Shown here piece by piece: positions 35,085 to 42,978 of a DNA stretch of 64,000 nucleotides. The stretch's first letter is position 1. The number at the start of each line of letters is the position of its first letter. Both the position numbers and the translations under genes were made by a program. Source of the stretch: UBA8752 sp036159995 (GTDB lineage: Bacteria > Bacteroidota > Bacteroidia > Flavobacteriales_D > Sanyastnellaceae); contig JAYYEI010000060.1 in NCBI GenBank assembly GCA_036159995.1, positions 136,531-200,530 of the forward strand. Reading direction: 5' to 3'. The notes under the pieces were generated by a model, which saw only the letters and a list, made by a program, of their open reading frames with translations, was not told the DNA's origin and ran no database searches.

Positions 35085-35783
35085 TCAATGGACCATCAGT
35101 CGCTCGAAGCGACCCCCTCCCGTCCATCGTAGGAGGTACATCCCGGTGGGCCATCCCTCCGTCGACAGAAGCCAACGGCCATCAGACCTTTCCGGTGTGC
35201 AATTGAGTAACCTTCCATCCGGGGTCAACCGTTGCATGGTTGGATGGAAGTTTCCATTCGGGGGCATGAACAGGACAATCCGCTGTCCGGCACGGCATGG
35301 ATTCGGATGCAAATCGACGGTGGGAAAAGACGTCGAGGGGATGGCGTTCACCCCTCCATTGCGCAGGTCGAACCAGACGTTGACCAGCGCGTCCGGATTG
35401 TCGGTCGGCCACACCCAGAAATGGAGAAAGCAACTGCCCTCGATGTCCAAGGCATTGACGATGAGTTTCAGGAACCCGGCGCCGCCCTCAGGCATGGGCA
35501 ACATGTCGGCATCGGAAGGAACTCCGGTGTAGCATTCGCCGAGGTCGCAGAGGTTGACGTCCCACCCGTCGGTCCATCCCCCGTCGATGTAGCGCCAGGT
35601 GAGGCCCAGCGAATCCGCAGTCTCATTCGGGAAGTCAATCTGGAAAATGCGGGTGAGGCTGTCCGTAGGGAACTCTGCCACCAAACTGTCCGTGGGCTCG
35701 ATGCCGAACTGGGCATGAAGGACATACGGCACCCCTGTCCAGAAGAGTAGCGTGAGGGCCAAGAGCTTGGTGGTCAACCGCAT
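35085..35783 (-). CDS. Small exported protein, probable T9SS cargo
   Basis: A 232-residue protein with signal peptide (LLALTLLFWTGVPYVLHAQ). The central region is rich in Cys-containing short segments (WDVNLCDLGECYTGV, DIEGSCFLHFWVWP). The C terminus looks like a sorting domain (VDLHPNPCRAGQRIVLFMPP, ... GMYLLRWTGGGRFERLMVH). No enzymatic family recognised. It is followed after 19 nt by the gingipain-like gene and probably shares its transcript. Its start lies 9 nt after the TAA stop of the SRPBCC gene. Confidence 0.75.
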   Translation of the reverse strand: MRLTTKLLALTLLFWTGVPYVLHAQFGIEPTDSLVAEFPTDSLTRIFQIDFPNETADSLGLTWRYIDGGWTDGWDVNLCDLGECYTGVPSDADMLPMPEGGAGFLKLIVNALDIEGSCFLHFWVWPTDNPDALVNVWFDLRNGGVNAIPSTSFPTVDLHPNPCRAGQRIVLFMPPNGNFHPTMQRLTPDGRLLNCTPERSDGRWLLSTEGWPTGMYLLRWTGGGRFERLMVH

Positions 35784-35787
35784 CCTC

Positions 35788-35795
35788 CGAAGTTA
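35788..35795 (-). promoter_or_regulatory. -7 box (TAACTTCG) formed with the stop codon of the upstream gene
   Basis: TAACTTCG, then GAGG, then the ATG at 35783. Its first three bases are the TAA stop of the SRPBCC gene (35795-35793). Matches TAnnTTYG with 4-nt spacing. Alternatively GGAGG could act as a ribosome site, although it abuts the ATG. Confidence 0.55.
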
Positions 35796-36287
35796 GGGTG
35801 TTCTCCCTGTCGGCCGGCCAAACAGGTCCGCCATCCTCTCGGAACGGTACGCAAACAGGGACTCGATGCTCCGGCGCACCCAGCGCCCGGCCACCCACGC
35901 GCCAAGCCGCCCCATCGGCAAGCGATACGTGAGTTCGTCCACAACCAGGCACCCTCCATCGATCGGACGGAATTCATGCCGGTGGTCCCATTCTGAAAAA
36001 GGACCGCTCAGCTGGATGTCGCGGAACCAGCCCATGCCCTCTGGGCCGGCTGGAGGATGGACCTCCTCGATCCGGGTGAGCCAGCCAGTTCGGATGCCGG
36101 GCACCGGGGACACCGAAATCCGAACTTCCAATCCAGGATGCAAAGGGGTGTCTCCTCCCCGACCGATGCGCACGCGCTGCTCCGGCGGAGTCATTTCCAC
36201 AAGGTTCTGGGCGGTTTGGAAGAAGGTCCACACCTCCCCGACCGGAGCGGCCACAGCGAGCTCAGACCTCAAGACAAACGGGGTCAT
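35793..36287 (-). CDS. SRPBCC-family (START/Bet v1-like) protein
   Basis: A 164-residue protein with the helix-grip signatures of polyketide-cyclase/SRPBCC proteins: FVLRSELAVAAPVGEVWTFF at the start, VHPPAGPEGMGWFRDIQLSG, WDHRHEFRPIDGGCLVVDEL, TYRLPMGRLGAWVAGRWVRR and a C-terminal helix. Members bind hydrophobic ligands; none is predictable here. The ATG at 36287 overlaps the YkuK stop as ATGA. The frame extends to 36311 with a TTG, which is less likely. Confidence 0.85.
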   Translation of the reverse strand: MTPFVLRSELAVAAPVGEVWTFFQTAQNLVEMTPPEQRVRIGRGGDTPLHPGLEVRISVSPVPGIRTGWLTRIEEVHPPAGPEGMGWFRDIQLSGPFSEWDHRHEFRPIDGGCLVVDELTYRLPMGRLGAWVAGRWVRRSIESLFAYRSERMADLFGRPTGRTP

Positions 36288-36757
36288 TGGCACAGGGCAT
36301 CCGCTGCCCAAGCCGCCATCAGCAGACCCGGTTTGGCTCCACTCTGAAAGCCCAGTGATTGGATGTATCCGGCAGAAGCACTCAGCACCTTGTTGCTCGG
36401 ATGGGCCGGATCGGTGTTGAAGTCAAGGTCAATCTGGGCCACTTCCACTCCGGCCTCTTCCCGAAGAAGGTTGGCCAGCGCTACGGAGCGCTCGGTCTCG
36501 CCCCACAACTTGGTCCACAGGTCGCCAATCTTCGGCACCTTCTCCTTCCGGTAAATGACGTGAGCCCCTGATCGGGGAAACCGGAACACGACCGTGGTGA
36601 CGTAGACGGTGTGGTTCCGATGATTTTGACTGTCGCATCCGACGTACAGAACAAATCGGGCATCACTCGACTGCATTTCTCGGACGTAATCGCATACGTC
36701 GAACGAGCGCCTGCCCCCCATGATCTTGAATCGTCGTGTTGATCTGTCACCCTCCAT
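36284..36757 (-). CDS. YkuK-like RNase H-fold protein (DUF458)
   Basis: A 157-residue protein of the YkuK/DUF458 family: FVLYVGCDSQNHRNHTVYVT (the conserved GxDSQ of the RNase H-like fold), TVVFRFPRSGAHVIYRKEKV, LWGETERSVALANLL, VAQIDLDFNTDPAHPSNKV and SASAGYIQSLGF. The family is proposed to be a ribonuclease but is uncharacterised. The ATG at 36757 was chosen because the longer frame from 36832 has no family resemblance in its first 25 residues; MGGRRSFDV at 36721 is another possible start. It forms an operon with the downstream SRPBCC gene (4-nt overlap). Confidence 0.85.
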   Translation of the reverse strand: MEGDRSTRRFKIMGGRRSFDVCDYVREMQSSDARFVLYVGCDSQNHRNHTVYVTTVVFRFPRSGAHVIYRKEKVPKIGDLWTKLWGETERSVALANLLREEAGVEVAQIDLDFNTDPAHPSNKVLSASAGYIQSLGFQSGAKPGLLMAAWAADALCQ

Positions 36758-37048
36758 GCTCCGACAATTTACCGAGGGGGAGAGCCGGAGCCGGGCTGGG
36801 TGCTCAAGCCTTGTCCACAAGTTGCCAAGCAATGGACCGGCTAGAAAATGGAAACACCCGCCGTTGCGGGTGCTTCTCTACGATTCACAACTGTGATTGA
36901 CTTCCCTTGGGAAGTGCCTGTCAACCACAATTACAATTTACACATTACATCCGAACAAACCAAGACTTAACCCCTTTTCGTCTATTTATTACATATTTCA
37001 GTCGGTAATTTGACTGATTCAGTCGACCCAACCCGACAGTTGGGACAA
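36758..37048. other. AT-rich intergenic region with stacked hairpins
   Basis: About 290 nt without a supported gene. The left third is ordinary GC. From about 36880 to 37048 it is much richer in A and T than the rest of the window. It holds three hairpins, at 36854-36872, 36900-36915 (ACTTCCC TT GGGAAGT) and 37027-37044 (CCCAAC ... GTTGGG). It lies after the histidine kinase stop and before the YkuK gene, both on the minus strand. It could combine a terminator, a promoter and a small untranslated RNA; I see no known RNA family. Confidence 0.5.
36854..36872 (-). terminator. Probable intrinsic terminator downstream of the histidine kinase gene
   Basis: Read on the minus strand, GCACCCGCAACGGCGGGTGTTTCC folds as CACCCGC AACG GCGGGTG followed by TTTCCATTTT. 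Strong stem with an interrupted T-tract. Placement fits termination of the kinase mRNA before the YkuK operon. Confidence 0.6.
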
Positions 37049-38653
37049 TTACAAATCAGAGGAAATGAACCGAAGACACATGGCCTGCAATTCCTCCCGA
37101 CTGAAGGGCTTGGACATGTGCATGTCCACGCCGGCCTCCCTTGCCGCCTCCTTGTCATGGTCAAAGGCAAAAGCACTCAGGGCCACAATCGGCGTGGGTT
37201 CCCTTTGTTCGTCCTGCTCCAGTTTCCTGAACCGGCGGGTGGCTTCCAGTCCATCCATCTCAGGCATTTGAATGTCCATGAAGACCAGATCAAATCGGCT
37301 CTCGGTCATCGCCTGCAGCGCTTCCACGCCGTTCTCTACGCAGGTGACGTCCGCCTTCCATTTCCCAAGCAGGGACCGGATGAGGAATCGATTGACGTCG
37401 TTGTCTTCTACCACGAGGATTTGTCTTCCCTCAAGGAGGGCGCTCTCCAGTTTCACGGGCTCGACCGATGCGTGAATCACCGGGGCCACGGCCAGGGTGA
37501 ACCGGAACGTGCTGCCTTGGCCCAATGTGCTCGTGACGGTGGCCTCGCCCCCGTGCAGGAGACAGAGTTCCTTGACGATGGCCAAACCCAATCCCGTTCC
37601 ACCATGACGGACTTCCCGGTTGGTCGCCTGACTGAATCGTTCAAATACGACTCCCAAATCCTTCTCGTCGATTCCCAGCCCCGAGTCCGTCACCTCCAAC
37701 ACCAGGCGATGCCCAGTTTGTCCCTCCGCTTCAAGAGACAGGGTGAGGCCAATGGTTCCGGAGTCAGTGAACTTGACCGCATTGCCGAGGCTGTTGATGA
37801 GAATCTGAGTCAGAATGGAAGGGTCCACATTCCAGCGGGTCCTGAGCTTGGCATCACATTGAATGTCGAGCCGGATGCCCTTCGTTTCGAGTTGGGCTTG
37901 GAAGATGGAAGCCACCCGCTCGGCAATGGGCTCGATGAGGGTCGGTTCCTTGCGGCAGACCCGTTGGCCGGCTTCGAGTTTGGCCAAGTCGAGCATGTCG
38001 TCGAGCAGCTCCTTCAGAAGGACGCTGCCTCCCCGAATCGAACTGAGCAAATTGTCCTGTTCGGCATCGAGGGGGGTGTCTCCGAGCAAATCCGCCATGC
38101 CCATGATGGCGTTCATCGGGGTCCGGATCTCATGGCTCATCCGGGTCAGGAACTCCCGTTCGGCCTTCTCGGCCGCCCGGGCCTCGTCTCGCGATTCACG
38201 GAGGTTCTCCTCCACCATCTTCCGATCGGTGACGTCCTGGTGGATGCCCACCGAACCAATGACGTCCCCCTCTGCATTGCGTTTGGGAACGCCGCTGATC
38301 AACAACCACTTTCTTGCTCCATCGGCCGTGGTAATGGGCACTTCATAAGCCCCTGCCTCTCCAGAATTCCGAGCCCTCGTCCGATCGTCCATGTGTTGGA
38401 CCTCCTCGCCGGAGAGGAACACGTCCGAAGCCTTCTTCCCGATCAAATCGGATTCAGAATACCCGACAATCGAGCAGAAACGTGCATCCGCCCGAACGAT
38501 TCTCTCTTGGGTATCCACCTCGAGGATGCCCAGGGCCATGTTGGCCACGATGTCCTCATACCGATTGCATTTCGCCTGCAGACGGCGCACTTCCCCCTGC
38601 AGGAACGCAAGACGTTCCCGGGGTAACATTTCGTGGATGTAATCGACACTCAT
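37049..38653 (-). CDS. Hybrid sensor histidine kinase: PAS - HisKA - HATPase - receiver
   Basis: A 534-residue cytosolic hybrid kinase with no membrane segment. A coiled-coil start (RERLAFLQGEVRRLQAKCNR) leads into a PAS domain with PAC tail at residues about 28-150 (GILEVDTQERIVRADARFCS, GSVGIHQDVTDRKMVEENLR). Then HisKA with the phosphoacceptor in FLTRMSHEIRTPMNAIMGMA, HATPase_c with the N box NSLGNAVKFTDSG and G boxes DSGLGIDEKDLG and GGTGLGLAIV. A C-terminal receiver follows (ILVVEDNDVN, FMDIQMPEMDGLEA with the Asp, KPFSREEL). The ATG at 38653 is used because a TATCTTTC box lies upstream of it inside the longer frame. No partner regulator gene is adjacent. It is divergent from the LysM/O-acetylation operon. 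Confidence 0.92.
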   Translation of the reverse strand: MSVDYIHEMLPRERLAFLQGEVRRLQAKCNRYEDIVANMALGILEVDTQERIVRADARFCSIVGYSESDLIGKKASDVFLSGEEVQHMDDRTRARNSGEAGAYEVPITTADGARKWLLISGVPKRNAEGDVIGSVGIHQDVTDRKMVEENLRESRDEARAAEKAEREFLTRMSHEIRTPMNAIMGMADLLGDTPLDAEQDNLLSSIRGGSVLLKELLDDMLDLAKLEAGQRVCRKEPTLIEPIAERVASIFQAQLETKGIRLDIQCDAKLRTRWNVDPSILTQILINSLGNAVKFTDSGTIGLTLSLEAEGQTGHRLVLEVTDSGLGIDEKDLGVVFERFSQATNREVRHGGTGLGLAIVKELCLLHGGEATVTSTLGQGSTFRFTLAVAPVIHASVEPVKLESALLEGRQILVVEDNDVNRFLIRSLLGKWKADVTCVENGVEALQAMTESRFDLVFMDIQMPEMDGLEATRRFRKLEQDEQREPTPIVALSAFAFDHDKEAAREAGVDMHMSKPFSREELQAMCLRFISSDL

Positions 38654-38678
38654 TGGGGGCAACAACAGGGTGGCTACT

Positions 38679-38686
38679 GAAAGATA
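38679..38686 (-). promoter_or_regulatory. -7-like box (TATCTTTC) of the histidine kinase gene
   Basis: TATCTTTC on the minus strand, 25 nt before the ATG at 38653; last base deviates from TAnnTTTG. Lies in the 77-nt divergent region shared with the LysM operon. Confidence 0.4.
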
Positions 38687-38730
38687 CTGCCTATCCCCCC
38701 CCATCTTCGTCAGACGGCCACCTCAATCCC

Positions 38731-40086
38731 GTGAAGACGCCCGATTTCGTCCGATTCCTACTGTTTCTCCCTTGGGCCGGAGCCGTCCTGGCCCAGCCTG
38801 ACCTGTCGGGATGGTCCTCCATGGTGTCCGCTTTGGAGGAATCCCAATGGGTTTCGGACCTCGAGGCCCTCGAACCGGGCTGCATCCTCGACCCGATGCA
38901 GCCGGAACTGATGGTCGACGGCGTCCGTGGGCACAGCCCCTGGGCAGATCGCCTCATTGCCGAACTCGAGGCCCTGCCCCTCGCCGAACATCACGCGGAC
39001 CGCGCCCTGACCCGGCTGCTGGGCGATGGCATGCTACATTTTCGGCTGGTCCAGGCCGCCTCAGACCGGCACCGACCGGCCATGGAATCGGCCCTCACCG
39101 AGGCTGGCCTCCCAGTCGAATGGGCTGTTTTGCCCATGGTCCTGACCGGATGGGACGCCGCCTATTACGGTCCGGGACGGCGAGCTGGGGCGTGGGCCAT
39201 GGACTTGCCCACCGCGCTGTCCCTCGGATTGGACATCCGTCGAGGATGGGATGAACGCCATGTGCCCGAACGAATGGCACAGGCCGCCTGTCTGCGGATT
39301 GCTCAAGTCCGGAACCAGCACCCAGATTCCCCCTTGCGACAAGTGCTCTCCTTGGTCCGGGGCGGGAATGCAGGAAGCGCCGTCGAGGCGGACGCTCTGG
39401 ACGCGGACCTTCTCGGTTGGCTGCATCTGCTTCGCGTCATGATCCAGGTGGACCGCAACTTCCGCCGCGACCGGCTTCACGCGCTGTGGGCCCTGCGCGA
39501 GCGCGACTGGGTGCCGTTTCCGTGCGAGGCTGAGATGCCGCTGTATTTCAGCCACCACCGCACCACGGGGTGGGACCTGCGGGCCCTGCGCAGTGAGAAC
39601 CCCTGGTTTACCACTGACTCCATCGGACGGACGGCCTCCCGCCCCTCGGTTCGGGTCCGTCGGGAATGGCTGACCGCCTCCGATTCACCGGCAAGTGATT
39701 GGTGTGGCGCCCGAGCGCCCAGCGCGTCGGAATCCGTTTGGGAGTATACCGTGCGTCCGGGCGATGTGCTGGGCACCATTGCCCGTCGGACGGGCCTCCG
39801 CATCGAGGACATCCGACGGTGGAATCCGATTGAAGGCGATCTCATCCGGGTGGGCCAAACCTTGAGCCTACATGGTGGCCTTCCGCCGGAAACCTCTCAG
39901 CCCGCCACACCCGCTGCCTCTTCCGAGGCCAATCCATGGAAGTGGCACACTGTCGAAGCCGGGGAATCCTATTGGTCCATTGCACGGGACCACCCGGGTG
40001 TGGATCTCGCCCACCTGCTCGACCTCAACGCCGTGGCGCCGGAAGACCTTCGACCGGGCATGCGCATCCGAATCCCCATCCAGTGA
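38731..40086 (+). CDS. LysM protein with a degenerate lytic-transglycosylase domain
   Basis: A 451-residue exported protein starting at GTG 38731. Signal peptide VKTPDFVRFLLFLPWAGAVL AQ. Residues about 95-200 resemble the MltD/SLT transglycosylase domain: ALTEAGLPVEWAVLPMVLTG, GRRAGAWAMDLPTALSLGLD and DERHVPERMAQAACLRIAQV. Where active enzymes have the catalytic Glu (consensus LLPxVESxF), this protein reads VLPMVLTGW, so the Glu is Leu. Two LysM domains occupy the C terminus (YTVRPGDVLGTIARRTGLRI and HTVEAGESYWSIARDHPGVD). It should bind peptidoglycan without cutting it. Its stop overlaps the GTG of the next gene (GTGA). First gene of a four-gene operon. Confidence 0.8.
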   Translation: MKTPDFVRFLLFLPWAGAVLAQPDLSGWSSMVSALEESQWVSDLEALEPGCILDPMQPELMVDGVRGHSPWADRLIAELEALPLAEHHADRALTRLLGDGMLHFRLVQAASDRHRPAMESALTEAGLPVEWAVLPMVLTGWDAAYYGPGRRAGAWAMDLPTALSLGLDIRRGWDERHVPERMAQAACLRIAQVRNQHPDSPLRQVLSLVRGGNAGSAVEADALDADLLGWLHLLRVMIQVDRNFRRDRLHALWALRERDWVPFPCEAEMPLYFSHHRTTGWDLRALRSENPWFTTDSIGRTASRPSVRVRREWLTASDSPASDWCGARAPSASESVWEYTVRPGDVLGTIARRTGLRIEDIRRWNPIEGDLIRVGQTLSLHGGLPPETSQPATPAASSEANPWKWHTVEAGESYWSIARDHPGVDLAHLLDLNAVAPEDLRPGMRIRIPIQ

Positions 40087-41771
40087 GCGCCCCGAAATCC
40101 TCCCCACAAGACGCCCGTTGGCGTCCCCTGATTGCGCTTCTTGCGGTCGGCGGAGCCTCGGCACTCCTCGTTTGGGCCTGTCCGGATGAAGGATGGGACG
40201 TTGCCGGTCACACGGTGCGCATCGAAACGCCGTCCGCCTGGAATGGCTGGTGGGAATCGGAGCCGCAGCCCACCATCATCCCCCGATGGAAACCAGAGGA
40301 TGTCGAGGCCCTGCTCGCGCGGTATGAGGAACAACTCTCGGCCATCGAAGCCCAAGACACCGTGCTCCCGATGGACACGGTGGCGGGCTCCGGCCTCCGG
40401 ATGACTACGCCCTCCTTGCCCGACTCCTCCGCGAGCACCAGCGTGGCCGAGCCCCTGCCCGCTGTGGCCGGACCGCCCCCCTCTGCGCCCCCGACGGTCG
40501 CCTCTGCGGCTCCACGACCGAAGACCGTGGCCGAGTCTGACGGTCGCGACTGGCTTCCCGGTAGCCTGCGCATCGGCATTCCTCCGGAGGAAGAAGCGGC
40601 GTTCCACCGTCTGTTCGGCAAACTGGACCGGGGAGAGCCGGTCAACGTCCTGCACTACGGAGACAGTCAAATCGAGGGCGACCGCATTTCCGGCACCATG
40701 CGGCAGCGTTGGCAGGAACGCTGGGGCGGGTATGGTCCGGGCATCCAGCCCCCGGTCCCGCTGGTCCAGAGCTTTTCCCTTCGACAGGCGCTCAGCGGTT
40801 CGTGGAAGCGCCACACCCGCTTCGGCCGCCGCGACTCTACGGACCTCGACGAGAACTACGGCCTGCTGGCCAGCTATGCCACAGCGGACTCCACCTCCAT
40901 TCCCTCCTGCATCGATGTGGGGCCCGAACGACGCAGTCCAGCCTCCTTTGCCCGCTGGGACCGGCTCGACGTGTGGCATGACACCGTCCACACCGTCTGC
41001 GAGGTGCTCGTGAATGGTCTTCCGGTCGACACGCTCGAACCCGGCACCCTGCCCGGTGTGCTGACCCTGTCCATGTCCCATATGGAACCCGGGGGAACTC
41101 CCGTGCGACTGTGCTTCTCAGGACGACCTCCTCGCCTGTTTGCCTTGCATCCCGTCGGACAGGGCACCCAATGGCATTCGGTGGCCATGCGGGGCTCCTC
41201 CGGCACCTTGTTCCGAAAACTGGCCCGCAGCCCCTTCAGCACCCAGCTCAGGCGAGTGGGCCCCGACCTCATCGTCCTTCAATTTGGAGGCAACACCGTG
41301 CCCTACACCCGAGACTCTCTGGCCGCCGTGCGCTATGGAGGGTGGTTCCGGCGCCAAATTGAATTGTTCCAAGCCCTGACTCCGGAAGCCGCCATCCTGG
41401 TGATCGGTCCCTCGGACATGGCCGAGAAAACGGGCACCCAATGGACGCCTTTCCCCCAACTGGATGCGGTGCGGACCGCCATCCGAAACGCGAGCCTCGA
41501 TGCGGGCGTGGCCCATTGGGACCTGCTCGACGCCATGGGCGGACTGGGCAGCATGCCTGCTTGGGTCGCCTCCGAACCACCCTTGGCCGGTCCGGACCAC
41601 GTCCACTTCACCCCCCGCGGAGCACGGCAGGTGGGTCAATGGCTCGACCGGGCTTTCTGGGCCGAATTCAGGCGGTGGGAACATGGAGGACAGACCCCGG
41701 CGATGACCGGGATGAAGCGCCGCCCGTCCTCCTCCATTCCCCTGCAACTCCCCTCATCCGATGACCGCTGA
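40083..41771 (+). CDS. Membrane-anchored SGNH/GDSL hydrolase-like protein
   Basis: A 562-residue protein starting at a GTG that overlaps the LysM gene stop. One membrane anchor (PLIALLAVGGASALLVWAC), a Pro/Ala-rich linker (residues about 110-165), then an SGNH-hydrolase domain. Block I is LHYGDSQIEGDR with the nucleophile Ser near residue 195. Block III is LIVLQFGGNTV. Block V is GPDHVHFTPRGARQV with the Asp-His pair near 503. SGNH proteins paired with MBOAT proteins act as O-acetyl transferases or esterases on cell-wall or exported polysaccharides. It overlaps the next gene by 11 nt. Substrate unknown. Confidence 0.82.
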   Translation: MSAPKSSPQDARWRPLIALLAVGGASALLVWACPDEGWDVAGHTVRIETPSAWNGWWESEPQPTIIPRWKPEDVEALLARYEEQLSAIEAQDTVLPMDTVAGSGLRMTTPSLPDSSASTSVAEPLPAVAGPPPSAPPTVASAAPRPKTVAESDGRDWLPGSLRIGIPPEEEAAFHRLFGKLDRGEPVNVLHYGDSQIEGDRISGTMRQRWQERWGGYGPGIQPPVPLVQSFSLRQALSGSWKRHTRFGRRDSTDLDENYGLLASYATADSTSIPSCIDVGPERRSPASFARWDRLDVWHDTVHTVCEVLVNGLPVDTLEPGTLPGVLTLSMSHMEPGGTPVRLCFSGRPPRLFALHPVGQGTQWHSVAMRGSSGTLFRKLARSPFSTQLRRVGPDLIVLQFGGNTVPYTRDSLAAVRYGGWFRRQIELFQALTPEAAILVIGPSDMAEKTGTQWTPFPQLDAVRTAIRNASLDAGVAHWDLLDAMGGLGSMPAWVASEPPLAGPDHVHFTPRGARQVGQWLDRAFWAEFRRWEHGGQTPAMTGMKRRPSSSIPLQLPSSDDR

Positions 41772-42978
41772 GGTGCGCCGCCACATTCTCATTGCCGTTT
41801 CGGCCCTCTTCCTCGCCGTGGGGCCGGTTGGCGCCCAGGACCGGTCCGCGAGCGAAGCCGAGTCGGTCGAGCAGGTGGCTGGAACCGCTGTGACGGACCC
41901 GCTCCGATCCGATGCCTTGGCCTTTCTGGGCAGTGAAACCCAAAGCCTGATTGGGCAGGAACACCTCGCCCATTTCCTCGGTCGGTTTCGTGACCTCCTG
42001 ATTGGGGTTCCGTTGGCCGAGGGGCAAGAGGCACTGTCCATCCTGCACTTTGGAGGATCCCATGTCCAAGCCGGTCGAATCGGGTGGACCTTTCGCAAGC
42101 GACTGTCGGAGGATCGGCCGGATCTGATTGTCAGCCGGGGCATTCTCCCTCCCCACCGCCTGGCCGGAGAGAACGGTCCCCCGCAGGTGCGGTGGGCCAG
42201 TCGGGCCCGATGGACGGGCCAGCGCTCAGCTCACCGACGGCACGAAGGAGAATGGGGGCTGACCGGCCTCGAAACCTCCGCCCTCGGCGCCGACACGGTG
42301 AGGCTTTGGAATGGAGAATCGCACGGCCCCGGGTGCATCGCCGGGGTGGAGGTCCTGAATCCGCCCGGACACCAATGGGCGTGGGCGGACAGCGGAGCAG
42401 ATACGCTGCTCCTGTGGACACCGGACAGTCTGGCGCGGCTGCACGGGGTCTGGGTGAAGGAGAAAGACGCCGCCCTGGTTTTCCATGACTTGGGGGGCAA
42501 CGGCGCCAGCACCGCAGCCTGGTTGCGGCACCCCCACCTGGGTCAGCAGCTCGCCCGATGCTCCGCCGATCTGGCCATCCTCGCCTGGGGCATCAATGAC
42601 GCGCACATGGCCCCCGACCGGTTTCGGGAACATCGGTTTGCCGAACGGTATGCCGACATCATCCTCCGCCTCCGGGAGGCCCGGCCCGACATCGAGATCC
42701 TGCTCGTCACCAACAACGACAGCCATTACCGGAGGCGGCACAACCCCAATTCCGAGCGGGTCCGCCAGGCGATGGTGTCGCTCTCGGACGAACTCGGCGT
42801 GGCCTGTTGGGACCTCTACGGCGCCCTCGGAGGGGCCCACAGCATCGAACGGCTTCGCGAGGAGGGCTTCGCCGCCACCGACCACCTGCACTTCAACCGG
42901 ACCGGCTATGAACTCATCGGAGAGCTGCTCTACGCCACCCTCATGAGGGCTGCACTCGACCACGCCCTGGCCCCATGA
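41761..42978 (+). CDS. Exported SGNH/GDSL hydrolase-like protein
   Basis: A 405-residue protein with signal peptide (HILIAVSALFLAVGPVGAQ). SGNH blocks: ILHFGGSHVQAGR (nucleophile Ser near residue 97), LAILAWGINDAH (block III with the Asn), and ATDHLHFNRTGYELIGELLY (Asp-His near 374). A central beta insertion (about 130-260) probably holds a carbohydrate-binding fold. It is clearly related to the preceding gene in order of blocks but diverged in sequence. It overlaps the upstream gene by 11 nt and the MBOAT gene by 4 nt. A duplicated SGNH pair with one MBOAT protein recalls alginate-type O-acetylation sets. Confidence 0.82.
   Translation: MTAEVRRHILIAVSALFLAVGPVGAQDRSASEAESVEQVAGTAVTDPLRSDALAFLGSETQSLIGQEHLAHFLGRFRDLLIGVPLAEGQEALSILHFGGSHVQAGRIGWTFRKRLSEDRPDLIVSRGILPPHRLAGENGPPQVRWASRARWTGQRSAHRRHEGEWGLTGLETSALGADTVRLWNGESHGPGCIAGVEVLNPPGHQWAWADSGADTLLLWTPDSLARLHGVWVKEKDAALVFHDLGGNGASTAAWLRHPHLGQQLARCSADLAILAWGINDAHMAPDRFREHRFAERYADIILRLREARPDIEILLVTNNDSHYRRRHNPNSERVRQAMVSLSDELGVACWDLYGALGGAHSIERLREEGFAATDHLHFNRTGYELIGELLYATLMRAALDHALAP

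Noticed and set aside
37010..38626. A 538-codon open frame on the plus strand
   Set aside because: Antisense to the hybrid histidine kinase, which has intact HisKA, HATPase and receiver motifs.
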